Positions 26,763 to 35,860 are shown, counted from the stretch's first letter. The stretch is 64,000 bases of DNA from Alphaproteobacteria bacterium (GCA_020632875.1 JACKET010000001.1:1-64000), one strand, 5' to 3'. A program made the numbers and translations. The notes: generated by a model from the sequence alone, not told the origin.

Positions 26763-27818
26763 GTGGACGTGTGGTTGGGAACCCTGGTGCTGGCATGCCG
26801 GCCCGCTCCCGTGGCATCCGGCGAGGTCGAGCTGCAGGCGACCAGCGCGGACGGCCGCGTGGAGCTGGCGGTCGAGCTGGACGACGCGACCTCGGTGCTG
26901 TTCGCGCTCGACGCCGACGCGTGGATCGCGGTCGATGCCCTCGAAGGCCCCGACGGCACGGTGCTCCGGTGGCAGGACTGGGTGGGTGAGGAGCAGCTCA
27001 CCTCGGCCGTGCTCGCGTCCCCCGCGCAGAGCGTGCTCGGCTGGCCCGTGCGCGCGGTCGATCCAGAGCTGCGGTCCGGCGGGTGGACGCTGACCGCCTC
27101 GGTGACGGACGCCGATCTCGTGCCGCTCGACGGGGTGGAGGTGCGTGCCGTCGTGCGGACGAAGACCGACGACGACCTGCGCCGGGGCACCGTGCGGGTC
27201 CTGCTGCTCGTGCCCGAGGCCCTCGATCCAGCCTTGCGGGACGGGGCTCTCGCGGCTACCGCGCGCTGGGAGCAGGTGTGGGGGCGGCACGGCCTGACCC
27301 TGGAGCTCGACACGCGCACCGCGGCGCTCGACGTCGTGGTGCCCGACCTGTTCTTCGGCGACCCGGCGCTGCGCGACGCGGCGGCGCTGCGCGACGGGCA
27401 CGACCTCGTCGCGTGGGTGGGCGAGGAGCTGGCGTCCTTCCCGAACGCTCTCGGCAACGCGGGGGCCGTCCCGAACGCGGCGTTCGACGGGCCGCGCGCC
27501 GTGCTCGGCCTCGCCGCGCTGAAGGCCGCCGGGCAGGATGGCGCGTTCGACGACGAGGAGGTGCGGCTGTTCGGCGAGGCGATGGCCCACGAAGCGGCGC
27601 ACTTCCTCGGGCTGTTCCACCCGGTGGAGCTCGATTTCGCCCACACAGACGCGCTCGGCGACACCGCGACGTGCAGCGGGCGCGAGGCGTGCGAGGATGC
27701 GCTGGGCGGCAACCTGTTGTTCCCGTACCCGATCTGCGGGAGCGGGGACTGCGTGCCGGCCGAGGGGTTGACCCGGGACCAGCGCGGTGTCGCGCACCGG
27801 TACGTGGGGGTTCGATGA
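26763..27818 (+). CDS. Metzincin-like zinc metalloprotease lipoprotein
   Basis: 351 residues, GTG start. The N-terminus is a lipoprotein signal (WLGTLVLAC). The C-terminal half holds the extended zinc site HEAAHFLGLFH: His 276, Glu 277, His 280, Gly 283 and His 286, the metzincin HExxHxxGxxH consensus, preceded by EEVRLFGEAMA. Cysteines after the site (TCSGREACED, PICGSGDC) may form disulfides. A surface or periplasmic endopeptidase is likely. The N-terminal 180 residues are beta-rich and unassigned. The stop overlaps the ogt start (ATGA). Confidence 0.82.
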   Translation: MDVWLGTLVLACRPAPVASGEVELQATSADGRVELAVELDDATSVLFALDADAWIAVDALEGPDGTVLRWQDWVGEEQLTSAVLASPAQSVLGWPVRAVDPELRSGGWTLTASVTDADLVPLDGVEVRAVVRTKTDDDLRRGTVRVLLLVPEALDPALRDGALAATARWEQVWGRHGLTLELDTRTAALDVVVPDLFFGDPALRDAAALRDGHDLVAWVGEELASFPNALGNAGAVPNAAFDGPRAVLGLAALKAAGQDGAFDDEEVRLFGEAMAHEAAHFLGLFHPVELDFAHTDALGDTATCSGREACEDALGGNLLFPYPICGSGDCVPAEGLTRDQRGVAHRYVGVR

Positions 27819-28285
27819 GCTGGCTGTTCCCGTGGACGATCTCGGTGCCGAGCCCCATCGGGCACATCGTGATCCAGGGCCAGTCGGGCATCCAGCGGGT
27901 GGCGTTCGCCGACGCGCCCCCGGAAGCGCAGGACGATGCCGATCCCATCGGCGCAGGCGACGCCGTGCGGCGGTACCTCGCCGGAGAGCTCCGCGCGCTC
28001 GACGCGATCGAGCTCCAGCTCGAGGGGACGGCCTACCAGCAGCGCGTGTGGCAGGCCGTGCGCGGGATTCCGCCCGGCGACACGCGCACGTACGGCGACA
28101 TCGCCGAATCGCTGCACAGCGTCGCGCGGGCGGTGGGGCGCGCCAACGCGACGAATCCGGCCCCGCTGTTCGTCCCGTGCCACCGGGTCGTCGGCGGCAG
28201 CGGCGACCTCACCGGGTATGCGTTCGGGCTGGAGCGCAAGCGGTGGCTGCTGGAGCACGAATCCCGGGAGCTCGACCTCTTCTGA
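27815..28285 (+). CDS. ogt: Methylated-DNA--protein-cysteine methyltransferase
   Basis: 156 residues. The active site LFVPCHRVVG carries the acceptor Cys 122, and the preceding TAYQQRVWQAVRGIPPGDTRTYGDIA and following GYAFGLERKRWLLEHE complete the Ogt/AGT family pattern. It repairs O6-alkylguanine by suicidal transfer to the cysteine. The short N-terminal domain is degenerate but present. It overlaps the metalloprotease stop by four bases. A 279-bp gap follows. Confidence 0.94.
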   Translation: MSWLFPWTISVPSPIGHIVIQGQSGIQRVAFADAPPEAQDDADPIGAGDAVRRYLAGELRALDAIELQLEGTAYQQRVWQAVRGIPPGDTRTYGDIAESLHSVARAVGRANATNPAPLFVPCHRVVGGSGDLTGYAFGLERKRWLLEHESRELDLF

Positions 28286-28564
28286 GGGGTATTGGGTATT
28301 GGGTGGGTGGAGCTGGTCGAGGGGCTCGTCGAGTGAGTCCTCCGAAACGCCCGGCGGCTCTGGTGAGCTCCGATTCCGGTCCGCGGGGAGGCCCTCTCAG
28401 TCGACCCGAACACGGAGGGGGACACGAGGACGGTCGACCCGCGACGGCCTCGTTTCTGCGTCATCCGCGTCCTTCTGCGTCATCTGCGTGATGCCCCGGG
28501 ACGCTCGAAGCTCGATCCCTTCCGACGACACAGAGCGCTGTGGTTCGCTGTGGCCGAACGCGAC
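28286..28564. other. Intergenic region without a recognisable gene
   Basis: Lies between the converging ogt and thioesterase genes. It contains a short direct repeat (GGTATTGGGTATTGGGTGGGTGG) and a GCGTCATC-type repetitive stretch (GCGTCATCCGCGTCC, GCGTCATCTGCGTG) of a sort often seen in spacer DNA. No promoter, RNA gene or hairpin with a T tract is evident, and reading frames through it have no family resemblance. Confidence 0.6.
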
Positions 28565-29263
28565 CTACAGGAGCGCAGCGATCGCATCGTCGAAACCGGG
28601 CTCCCGCAGGAAGAAGTGCCCGCCCCGGACCTCGTGGAGCGCGAAGCCCGCCGTCGTCTGCACGGCCCAGGCCTCCGCTTCGGCGCGGGTGACGGTGGGG
28701 TCGTCGGACGCGTGGAACACGTCGATCGGCACGTCGAGCGCGGGCTCTTCGGTGTACCGGTAGTCGTCGAGCAGCACGACGTCGGCCCGGAGCGCCGGCA
28801 GGAACGCCTTCAGCAGCTCCGGGTCGGCGAGCAGCACGTCGGGGATGGCGCCGTAGCGCTCCTGCATGCCGTCGAGGAAGGCCTGCTGGGGCAGCCGGCC
28901 GAGCGGCGGTGTGCGCGTCGGGACCTGCGGCGCATGCCGGGCCGCGACGATCAGGCGCACCGGGAGGCGCGCGCCGCGCCGCCGCAGCTCGCGCACGAGC
29001 TCGAACGCGAGCCACGCGCCCATCGAGTGCCCGTACAGCGCATAGGGACGGTCGGTCGGCAGGTCGTCCGCGAGGTCTTCGACGAGCGGCGGCATGCTGC
29101 GGTACGGCCGCTCGTGCAGGCGCGTCTCGCGGCCGGGAAGGCAAGCGGGCAGCACCTCGGCGCCAGCCACGACCCAGCGCCGGAAGTCGGCCGTCCCGCC
29201 GCCCGCGTTGGGCAGGCAGAACAGCCGCGAGCCCGTGCCCGTCGATGCGCCGAAGAAGCTCAC
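28565..29263 (-). CDS. Type II thioesterase
   Basis: 232 residues, alpha/beta hydrolase. Typical TEII features: RLFCLPNAGGGTADFRRW at the start, ALYGHSMGAWLAFEL with the nucleophilic Ser, DVFHASDDPTVT with the Asp, and VRGGHFFL with the His. Such enzymes clear or release acyl groups from carrier proteins of PKS/NRPS-type assembly. GTG start at 29263 overlaps the stop of the FAAL-ACP gene (GTGA), so it almost certainly acts on that ACP. No PKS or NRPS follows in the window. Confidence 0.92.
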   Translation of the reverse strand: MSFFGASTGTGSRLFCLPNAGGGTADFRRWVVAGAEVLPACLPGRETRLHERPYRSMPPLVEDLADDLPTDRPYALYGHSMGAWLAFELVRELRRRGARLPVRLIVAARHAPQVPTRTPPLGRLPQQAFLDGMQERYGAIPDVLLADPELLKAFLPALRADVVLLDDYRYTEEPALDVPIDVFHASDDPTVTRAEAEAWAVQTTAGFALHEVRGGHFFLREPGFDDAIAALL

Positions 29264-31287
29264 AGGTCGTCGAGCTCCGCGAGCAGCGCGGCTTCCGCCT
29301 CGGCCTCGCTCATGCCCGCCACGTCGTCTTCGATGCTCGATGGTGTCTCGGGGAGGCCCGCCTCGGCGGGTTCCTCGCCCTCGAGGGCCCTCGCGAGGGC
29401 GTCGATCGTGGGGTGATCCCACAACAGCGTCGCGGCGAGCTCGCGGCCGAGCGTCTTGCCGAGGGTGTCGACGAGCTCGACCGCCGTCACGCTGTCGAGG
29501 CCGAGCTCCTTGAACGGCTGGTCGGTCTCGATGTCCCGCGGGTCGAGACCTACGAGCGCTGCGGTCGCGCGGACCATCAGCTCCCGCAGGTCGGACGGAG
29601 GCTTCGGCGGGCGCCGATCCCCCGGAGCCACCGGTCGGTCCCAGCGCGCGATCTCGCCGAGATCGCCGTGCACGAAGCGGCGCTGGGCCTCGCGACGGCG
29701 GATCTTGCCGGACGAGGTCTTCGGCAGGCCGCCCGGCGGGAGCAGCGCGAGGTGGCCCGGCGCCAGGCCCGCGTCCGCGAGGCGCCCGCGGATCGCCGCG
29801 AACACGGCGTCCACGGTGTCGACGTCCTCGGGTCGGACCTCGGCGACCAGCGCGACGACCTCCTCCCCGTCGACCTCCACGCCGAACGCGGCGGCGCAGT
29901 TCGAGCGCAGCGCGGGATGGGCGCCGTCGACGGCCCACTCGAGGTCCTGCGGGTGGTGGTTCTGGCCGCGGATGATGAGCACGTCCTTCCGGCGCCCCAC
30001 CAGGAACAGCTCGCCGTCGTACAGGAACCCGAGGTCGCCGGTGCGCAGGAACGGGCCCGCGCCATCCGTCGTGTGCGCGCGGAACGTCGCTTCGGTCGCC
30101 TCGGGCCGGTTCCAGTAGCCCTGCGCCACGGTGGTGCCGCCGACCCACAGCTCGCCCACCCGGTGCTCGCCGAGGTCTTCGCAGGTCTCGGGATCGACGA
30201 TGCGCACGACCGTGTCGAGGTGTGCGCGGCCGTTCGACGCGACCTCGATGCCCGTGTCGGACTCCACGGCGCGGTTGTCGGCGAGCGCGTCGGGGTCGAC
30301 GGTCAGGAACCGCGCGCGGCGCTCGATGGGCTCGGTGACGATCTTCGCGGTGGCCTCCGACATGCCCATGGCGTGCGTCACCGCCTCGGGACGCAGGCCG
30401 GCCGGCGCGAAACGCTCGACGAACGCGGCCTCGCTGCGGCTCCGGATGGGCTCTGCGCCGTTGAGCAGCACCCGGACGTGGGCGAGATCGAGGCCCGACA
30501 CGTCGGTGACGCGTCGCGCGGCGTACTCGAACCCGAAGTTCGGGGAGGGGGAGTGCGTGCCGCGGAACCGCGTCAGCGCCTCGAGCCACAGGCGCGGGCG
30601 CGCCATGAACGCCGCCGGGTCGAAGAACACGGTGCGGATGCCCTTGAAGAGCCCCATGTAGCGGCCGTAGACGAGTCCGAGATCGTGGGTCGCCGGGATC
30701 CAGCTCACGATCACGGCATCGTCGGTGTGGGCGTAGCCGTGGTCGAAGTCGGCGAGCTGGTGGAGCAGGTTGGCGTGGCTCACCATGACGCCCTTCGGAT
30801 CCGCCGTGGAGCCCGACGTGTACTGGAGGTACGCCAGCTCTGCCTCCACGTCGTCGAACCGCCCTGCGCCGTCTGCGGGGACCAGGCGAACCGCCCCCGC
30901 CAGCACGGGGTCGTCGCGGAGGGCCGCGTGGATGGCCGCCGGCGCGAGGACCGCCGCAGGCGCGGCGTCGCGGTGGATGGCGTGCACCCGGGGCAGCGTG
31001 CGGTCGAGCCGGCGCGGGTCGGGCGGGTGGGCCGGCACGGCGAGGACGCCGGCGCGCATGCAGCCGTAGAGCGCTTCGAGGTAGTCGAGGCCCTCGGGGA
31101 ACAACAGCAGGGCGCGGTCGCCCGCCTGGACGCCCGCTTCGCGCAGCGACCCCGCGATCCGCCCGGCCCGACCGTGCAGATCGGCCCAGGTGCGGTCGAC
31201 CGCCACGTCGCCGTCGAGGAACGTGTACGCCAGGGCATCGGGAGTCGTGCGGGCCCGCTCGGCGAGCAGCGCGTGCAGCGTGGACAT
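29260..31287 (-). CDS. Fatty acyl-AMP ligase fused to an ACP and a PKS-type docking tail
   Basis: 675 residues. The adenylate-forming domain (about 5-545) has LQYTSGSTADPKGVMV (P-loop), FAAL-type SWIPATHDLGLVYG, and FLRTGDLGFLYDGELFLVGR leading to IIRGQNHHPQDLE, the FAAL version of the hinge. An ACP follows (about 555-640) with LGLDSVTAVELV as the phosphopantetheine site. The last 20 residues (SEAEAEAALLAELDDL) look like a C-terminal docking helix of modular PKSs. It should activate a free acid as acyl-AMP and load it on its own ACP. ATG at 31287 has only a weak SD. The enzyme using the loaded acyl group is not in the operon apart from the thioesterase. Confidence 0.92.
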   Translation of the reverse strand: MSTLHALLAERARTTPDALAYTFLDGDVAVDRTWADLHGRAGRIAGSLREAGVQAGDRALLLFPEGLDYLEALYGCMRAGVLAVPAHPPDPRRLDRTLPRVHAIHRDAAPAAVLAPAAIHAALRDDPVLAGAVRLVPADGAGRFDDVEAELAYLQYTSGSTADPKGVMVSHANLLHQLADFDHGYAHTDDAVIVSWIPATHDLGLVYGRYMGLFKGIRTVFFDPAAFMARPRLWLEALTRFRGTHSPSPNFGFEYAARRVTDVSGLDLAHVRVLLNGAEPIRSRSEAAFVERFAPAGLRPEAVTHAMGMSEATAKIVTEPIERRARFLTVDPDALADNRAVESDTGIEVASNGRAHLDTVVRIVDPETCEDLGEHRVGELWVGGTTVAQGYWNRPEATEATFRAHTTDGAGPFLRTGDLGFLYDGELFLVGRRKDVLIIRGQNHHPQDLEWAVDGAHPALRSNCAAAFGVEVDGEEVVALVAEVRPEDVDTVDAVFAAIRGRLADAGLAPGHLALLPPGGLPKTSSGKIRRREAQRRFVHGDLGEIARWDRPVAPGDRRPPKPPSDLRELMVRATAALVGLDPRDIETDQPFKELGLDSVTAVELVDTLGKTLGRELAATLLWDHPTIDALARALEGEEPAEAGLPETPSSIEDDVAGMSEAEAEAALLAELDDL

Positions 31288-31308
31288 GGCCCCAGGCCTA
31301 ACCCGTGG

Positions 31309-31743
31309 TCAGAGCGGGTCGTTCACGAGGAACGACTTCGACCCCGTGGCCTCGGTGCCGCGGGCGTCGCGCACCGTGCCCTCGACCTCGATGGTCTGGC
31401 CGTCGAGGTCGGGCGGCAGCAGCTCCCAGAAGATCAGGCGGATCCCCCACGACTGCTGCGCGTCGTCTTCGCACACGAGGCTGAACCACGGCTGGGCCTC
31501 GGCGACGGATTCGCCATCGAGGCGCCCGGTGAACGTGCCCGAGACGAGGTCGGACATGTCGAGCTCGGTGGTCGAGACGGCGAGATCGACGTGGAAGCCG
31601 CCCTGCTGGCCGTACACGAGGTCGACCTCTTCACCTTCGGAGGCGGGGTTGTACCGGTCGAATCCCCAACCGATGTCCATCGTGGGATCGTTGCCGGCGG
31701 AGCAGGGGTCGTTGCAGGCGAGCAGCGCGAGGAACAGCATCAT
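31309..31743 (-). CDS. Hypothetical lipoprotein
   Basis: 144 residues beginning MMLFLALLAC, a short lipoprotein signal with lipobox ALLAC. The mature part is beta-rich and acidic with cysteines at the start (CNDPCSAG) and in the middle (LVCEDD). No domain recognised. The ATG overlaps the glycerate kinase stop (ATGA) and the gene ends 21 bp before FAAL, so it is part of the amidase-kinase-FAAL-thioesterase run. Confidence 0.72.
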   Translation of the reverse strand: MMLFLALLACNDPCSAGNDPTMDIGWGFDRYNPASEGEEVDLVYGQQGGFHVDLAVSTTELDMSDLVSGTFTGRLDGESVAEAQPWFSLVCEDDAQQSWGIRLIFWELLPPDLDGQTIEVEGTVRDARGTEATGSKSFLVNDPL

Positions 31744-32822
31744 GGCTGGAACTTAGCGCCTGTGAGCACGACCTGGAGGTCGGTGACGTTCGTCCCCGTG
31801 GGGCCGGTGCGGACGAGGGCTCCGCGCGCGTCGAGCCACGGATGCGCGTCGTTGTCGGCGAGCGCGGCTTCGGCACCGGGGGCCCAGGTCGTGCCGTCGA
31901 CCACCGCCCCGGCGGCATCCGTGGGCCCGTCGATGCCGTCGGTGCCGAGCGCGAGCAGCGCCCAGTCGGGCCGGCCGCGGTACGCGATGGCGGCGGACAG
32001 GGCGAGCTCCTGGCTCCGGCCGCCGGTTCCGGAGCCACGCACGGTCACCGTGGGCTCGCCGGACCGGACGAGCGCCGTGCGGGGAGGCAGCCCGTCGAGC
32101 GCGGTGGCGCCGAGCGCCCGTGCCTCGCCGGTCGCGAACGGCCCGGTGTGGACGGTGTATCCGAGGGACGCGCACACGGCGGAGGCCGCGCGCACGGCGT
32201 CGTCGGGGCCCAGCACCTCCTCGAGCGGGGTGCTGTTCATCGGGCCGCTGGCGACGCGCTCGAGCGGGCCGTCGAGGTCGCGGACGACGAGCGTTCGCGT
32301 GGGGCCCCGGCACGCGCGCGCGAGCCCGCCGCCCTTCACGAGCGACCGGGCGGCACGCCACGCGTTGAGCGCCTCGATGTCCGCGCCTCCGTCGAGGCGT
32401 TCGCGCGTGCCCCGCGCGATGGAGTCGAGCGTGTCGGGTGGACGGGGCGCGACGAGCAGGGCGGAGCCGCCGCCCGAGACGAGCACGAGCGTGGGCAGGT
32501 CCCAGCGCTGCACCAGGTCGAGGATCTCGCGCGTCGCTGCGACCCCGCGCGCGTCGGGCAGCGGGTGGCTCGCGATGCGCAGCGCGGTGCCGTCGGGCGC
32601 GCCGAGCGCCGTGCCGTCGACCGTGAGCACGACTCCGTCGACGGGCGGGCCCCAGGTGTCGACCGCGCCGTGGGCCATGGCCGCCGCAGCCTTCCCGAAG
32701 GCCACCAGCACGTAGCGATCGGGGCGGGGAGACCCAGCGAGGCGCTCGCGGACGGCGCGGCGCGGATCCAGCGCCTCCAGCACGGGCCGGACGAGCGACC
32801 GCGCGTCGGCCGCCGGCGTCAC
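31740..32822 (-). CDS. Glycerate 2-kinase (MOFRL/DUF4147 type)
   Basis: 360 residues. Class II glycerate kinase features: VLVAFGKAAAAMA near the N-terminus, ASHPLPDARGVAAT, LVLVSGGGSALLVAP, and the MOFRL-domain segment GTGGRSQELALSAAIAY followed by LALGTDGIDGPTDAAGAVVD. The enzyme phosphorylates D-glycerate to 2-phosphoglycerate using ATP in the cytoplasm. At 360 residues it is shorter than the usual 400-430, mostly by an abbreviated N-terminus. GTG start overlaps the amidase stop; 3' end overlaps the lipoprotein start. It is not in the same operon as the FkbH gene, though both concern glycerate chemistry. Confidence 0.85.
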   Translation of the reverse strand: MTPAADARSLVRPVLEALDPRRAVRERLAGSPRPDRYVLVAFGKAAAAMAHGAVDTWGPPVDGVVLTVDGTALGAPDGTALRIASHPLPDARGVAATREILDLVQRWDLPTLVLVSGGGSALLVAPRPPDTLDSIARGTRERLDGGADIEALNAWRAARSLVKGGGLARACRGPTRTLVVRDLDGPLERVASGPMNSTPLEEVLGPDDAVRAASAVCASLGYTVHTGPFATGEARALGATALDGLPPRTALVRSGEPTVTVRGSGTGGRSQELALSAAIAYRGRPDWALLALGTDGIDGPTDAAGAVVDGTTWAPGAEAALADNDAHPWLDARGALVRTGPTGTNVTDLQVVLTGAKFQP

Positions 32823-34273
32823 GCGAGGGCGAGCCGGGGCCGGCGCCCGCGCCGCGGCTCGACGACCGACCAGCCGCCGAAGGCGTCTTCGAGCGCCATG
32901 GCCGCCGCGATGGTGAGGTGGTCGTTGCCCCGGCGCCCGATGATCTGCACGGCCGTGGGCACGCCGTCGTGCTGGCCGACGGGCGCGACGGTCACGGGGA
33001 ACTGCAGGATGTTGAACACCGCGGTGACGCCGGCGTCGGCGGGGTTCCCGATGCCGATCTGCCGGTGGTGGGGCGCCACGCGCGAGAACGGCGGGTGCAG
33101 CAGCACGCCGCGGTCGCCGAGCGCGACCTCGAGCTCGGACTGCAGCTCGGACGCCATCCTCCGCATCCGCTCGGTCTGGTCGGGCAGGCGGTGCAGCGCC
33201 CGCTCGAGCGCGATCATCGCGAGCACCGCGCCCGTGTGGCGGCTGCGGCCCTGCGCCCAGCGGCGGAATTCGGTGCGCAGCGGCACGACGCCCCCGTCGG
33301 TCACGAGCTGGTCGTACGCGATGCCGAGGTCGGACATCAGCGTGGCCCAGATGGTGAACGCGTGCTTCAGCTTGCCGACCTCGAGCTCGCGCACGCGCGC
33401 ACCGCGGTTCTGCAGCGCGGTGGCCGCGTCCATCACGGCGCCCCGCATGTGCTTCGCGACCGACGCCTGGCCGTTCGTGGGGACGGGGTAGACGGTGAGC
33501 CCCGACAGGTCGACGGCATCCGGATCGCCCAGCCCCCATTGGCGGGCGTGGGGGTCTTCGCCGTCGGGGCCGGCCAGCACGCGCAGCAGCGGCATCAGGT
33601 CGCGCGCGGACCGCGTCATCGGGCCCACCGCCATGTACGGCTCGGGCGGGGCCTCGGGGAAGTGCCCGGTGTTCGGGATCAGCCCGTGGGTCGGCTTGTG
33701 GCCGAAGATCCCGCAGAACGCCGACGGGATGCGGATCGAGCCGCCGACATCCGAGCCGATGCCGAACGGGCTGCCGCCCGCCGCGACGATCGCGCCTTCG
33801 CCGCCCGACGAGCCGCCCGACGTGCGGTAGAGGTCGTGCGGATTGGCCGTCCGGCCGTACACGCGGTTGTGCGTCTCGTGCCAGAGCCCGCCCTCGGGCG
33901 CGTTGGTCGTGCCCATCACGATGGCCCCGGCCCCGCGCAGCCGGTCGACGACCGTGGCGTTGCGTCGCGCGACGTGATCGCGCCGGATGTAGAGCCCGCC
34001 CGTCTGCTTGAGGCCCTCGACCGCGAGGAACTCCTTCACCGTGCAGGGGACGCCGTGCAGCGGGCCGAGCTTCGCCCCCTTCGCGCCCACGGCCCTCTCG
34101 GCGGCACGCGCCTCTTCGCGGGCGGCCTCGTAGCGCTTCTCGACGACCGCGTTGATCGCCGGATTGACCTGCTCGATCCGCGCGATGTGGGCTTCGAGCA
34201 GCTCGACCGGGCTCACCTCGCGATCGCGCACCTGGCGGGCCAGCTCGAGCGCGGGCTTCGCGATCACCGACAT
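32819..34273 (-). CDS. Amidase signature family enzyme
   Basis: 484 residues. The Ser-cisSer-Lys triad is present: HGVPCTVKEF (Lys near 79), TSGGSSGGEGA (cis-Ser near 155) and GIGSDVGGSIRIP (nucleophile Ser near 179). No signal peptide, so cytoplasmic amide hydrolysis of an unknown substrate; it is not GatA, as GatB/C are absent. ATG at 34273 follows GGAGG with good spacing. First gene of the minus-strand run down to 28565, and divergent from the WGR gene with 75 bp between starts, which probably contains both promoters. Confidence 0.93.
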   Translation of the reverse strand: MSVIAKPALELARQVRDREVSPVELLEAHIARIEQVNPAINAVVEKRYEAAREEARAAERAVGAKGAKLGPLHGVPCTVKEFLAVEGLKQTGGLYIRRDHVARRNATVVDRLRGAGAIVMGTTNAPEGGLWHETHNRVYGRTANPHDLYRTSGGSSGGEGAIVAAGGSPFGIGSDVGGSIRIPSAFCGIFGHKPTHGLIPNTGHFPEAPPEPYMAVGPMTRSARDLMPLLRVLAGPDGEDPHARQWGLGDPDAVDLSGLTVYPVPTNGQASVAKHMRGAVMDAATALQNRGARVRELEVGKLKHAFTIWATLMSDLGIAYDQLVTDGGVVPLRTEFRRWAQGRSRHTGAVLAMIALERALHRLPDQTERMRRMASELQSELEVALGDRGVLLHPPFSRVAPHHRQIGIGNPADAGVTAVFNILQFPVTVAPVGQHDGVPTAVQIIGRRGNDHLTIAAAMALEDAFGGWSVVEPRRGRRPRLALA

Positions 34274-34348
34274 ACGACCTCCGGCCGGCCAGCATGCCAT
34301 GAGCGGAGGGCGTCCCGCTGGGATAGGGGCCTGTGGGGAGTACAGCCC

Positions 34349-35860
34349 ATGGCGCGCTTCGAGCTCGATGACGGCCGACTCCGGAAGTTCTGGGAGGTGG
34401 CGCTGGACGGCGAGGTCCTGACCTTCCGGTACGGCGACCTCGGCGAGGCGGGGCGCACGCGCAGCAAGCGGCACCGCAGCGAGCGCCACGCGAAGGCGTC
34501 GTACGACGAGGCCGTGCGGGCCATGCTCTCCCAGGGGTACCGCCGCATCGTGAACGTGCCGGAGCGCACGCCCTGCTCGGCGGCTCCGGCGTGGCCGCGC
34601 CTCGAAGAGGATCCCGACGACCCGGTGGCCCTCGCGGTGCACGCCGACTGGCTGCAGAGCCGCGGCGACGTGCGGGGCGAGGTGCTGGCCCTCGAGCTGG
34701 CCGGGATGCCCGAGCAGGCGGTGGCGCTCCGCGAGGCCCACCGCGCCGAGCTGTACGGCCCGATCGACGCCTTCCCCGGCCAGGTCGCGGTCACGTGGAG
34801 CCACGGGTACGTGCGCACCGCGCGGTTCGAGCCATCCGACCATCGCGGGGTCGACCCGGCGGGCGCCGCGGCTGCGGTGCTCGCGTCCGAGTCGCTGCGG
34901 CTGGTGCGCGAGGTCGACCTGCAGGTCGCCGCGGCCGCGCAGGTCGTCACCGCGTGCCACCTTCCCGCGCTGCGCCGGCTGTTCGTGCACACCGGCATCG
35001 TGGGGGGCGACTGGCAGCCGTCCGAGCCGCTCGACCTCGATCGGCTGGCCGAGCGGATGCCGCGGCTGCGCACGCTCAAGGTGCGCGGGGTCTCCGACCT
35101 GGTCGGCTGCGAGGCGATCGCCCGGCTCGAGCACCTCGACCTGCGCTTCGCGCCCGGCTGGGCCGAGCGGATCATCGCGTGCGCCGCGTCCCTCCGATCC
35201 CTCGCCATCCACGGCGTCGATGCGAACAGCGTCGAGGCGCTGGCGGGCTCCGGGGTGCTCGGTGGGCTCGACTCGCTCACGCTCACCCCCTCGTGGAACG
35301 CCGTGCCGCGGCTGCTCCCGGCGCTCGGGCGCGGCCGGTGTGCGCGCCGGTTGGTGCTCTCCGGGCTCGACCTCGATCGCGTCCACGTCCAGATGCTCTG
35401 TGCGCTCGAAGGGCTCGAAGAGCTCGTGCTCGACGGCGCGGTCACGCCCGCGGCCGAGCGGGCGCTCCTCGACAGCCGCTTGCGCGTGATCGGCGACCTG
35501 CGGCTCCGTCCCGAAGAGGAAGACGACGACGACGAGCCCGAGCGTCCCACCGACCTCGAGGTCCAGCGCTTCGAGTACTCCACGGCGGGCACGCGGCGGT
35601 ACTTCTGGGAGATCGGCCGCGACGGGGCCGTCCACCACGTGCGCTACGGCGCGATCGGCAGCCGGGGTCGCTGGATCTGGCGCCGCTTCCCGTCCGAGGA
35701 CATCTCGGAGGAGATCTTCGAGCGGCGCATCGAGGAGAAGCTGCGCGAGGGCTACCGGGCCACGCCGATGCGGGTGGTCTACGACGCCCGGGCGGGTGCT
35801 TCCGAGGGTTCGACCGTGGGCGCGCCCGCGCGCGTGCTCGACTCTTCGACAGGTGGTTGA
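34349..35860 (+). CDS. WGR-TIGR02996-LRR-WGR protein
   Basis: 503 residues. A WGR domain opens the protein (KFWEVALDGEVLTFRYGDLG, about 13-70) and a second closes it (YFWEIGRDGAVHHVRYGAIG, about 405-470). Between them are a TIGR02996 repeat-companion motif (PVALAVHADWLQSRGDVRGE, about 92-111) and a leucine-rich-like region (about 170-375; LRTLKVRGV, LEHLDLRF, LRSLAIHGV, LEELVLDGA). WGR domains bind DNA or nucleotides in PARPs and bacterial proteins; the rest suggests protein interaction. An acidic linker (EEEDDDDEPE) precedes the second WGR. ATG at 34349 has GGGGAG upstream. Role unknown, probably cytoplasmic. Confidence 0.85.
   Translation: MARFELDDGRLRKFWEVALDGEVLTFRYGDLGEAGRTRSKRHRSERHAKASYDEAVRAMLSQGYRRIVNVPERTPCSAAPAWPRLEEDPDDPVALAVHADWLQSRGDVRGEVLALELAGMPEQAVALREAHRAELYGPIDAFPGQVAVTWSHGYVRTARFEPSDHRGVDPAGAAAAVLASESLRLVREVDLQVAAAAQVVTACHLPALRRLFVHTGIVGGDWQPSEPLDLDRLAERMPRLRTLKVRGVSDLVGCEAIARLEHLDLRFAPGWAERIIACAASLRSLAIHGVDANSVEALAGSGVLGGLDSLTLTPSWNAVPRLLPALGRGRCARRLVLSGLDLDRVHVQMLCALEGLEELVLDGAVTPAAERALLDSRLRVIGDLRLRPEEEDDDDEPERPTDLEVQRFEYSTAGTRRYFWEIGRDGAVHHVRYGAIGSRGRWIWRRFPSEDISEEIFERRIEEKLREGYRATPMRVVYDARAGASEGSTVGAPARVLDSSTGG

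Noticed and set aside
28286..28564. Short frames in the ogt-thioesterase gap
   Set aside because: No SD, no hydrophobic pattern and repeat-like composition.
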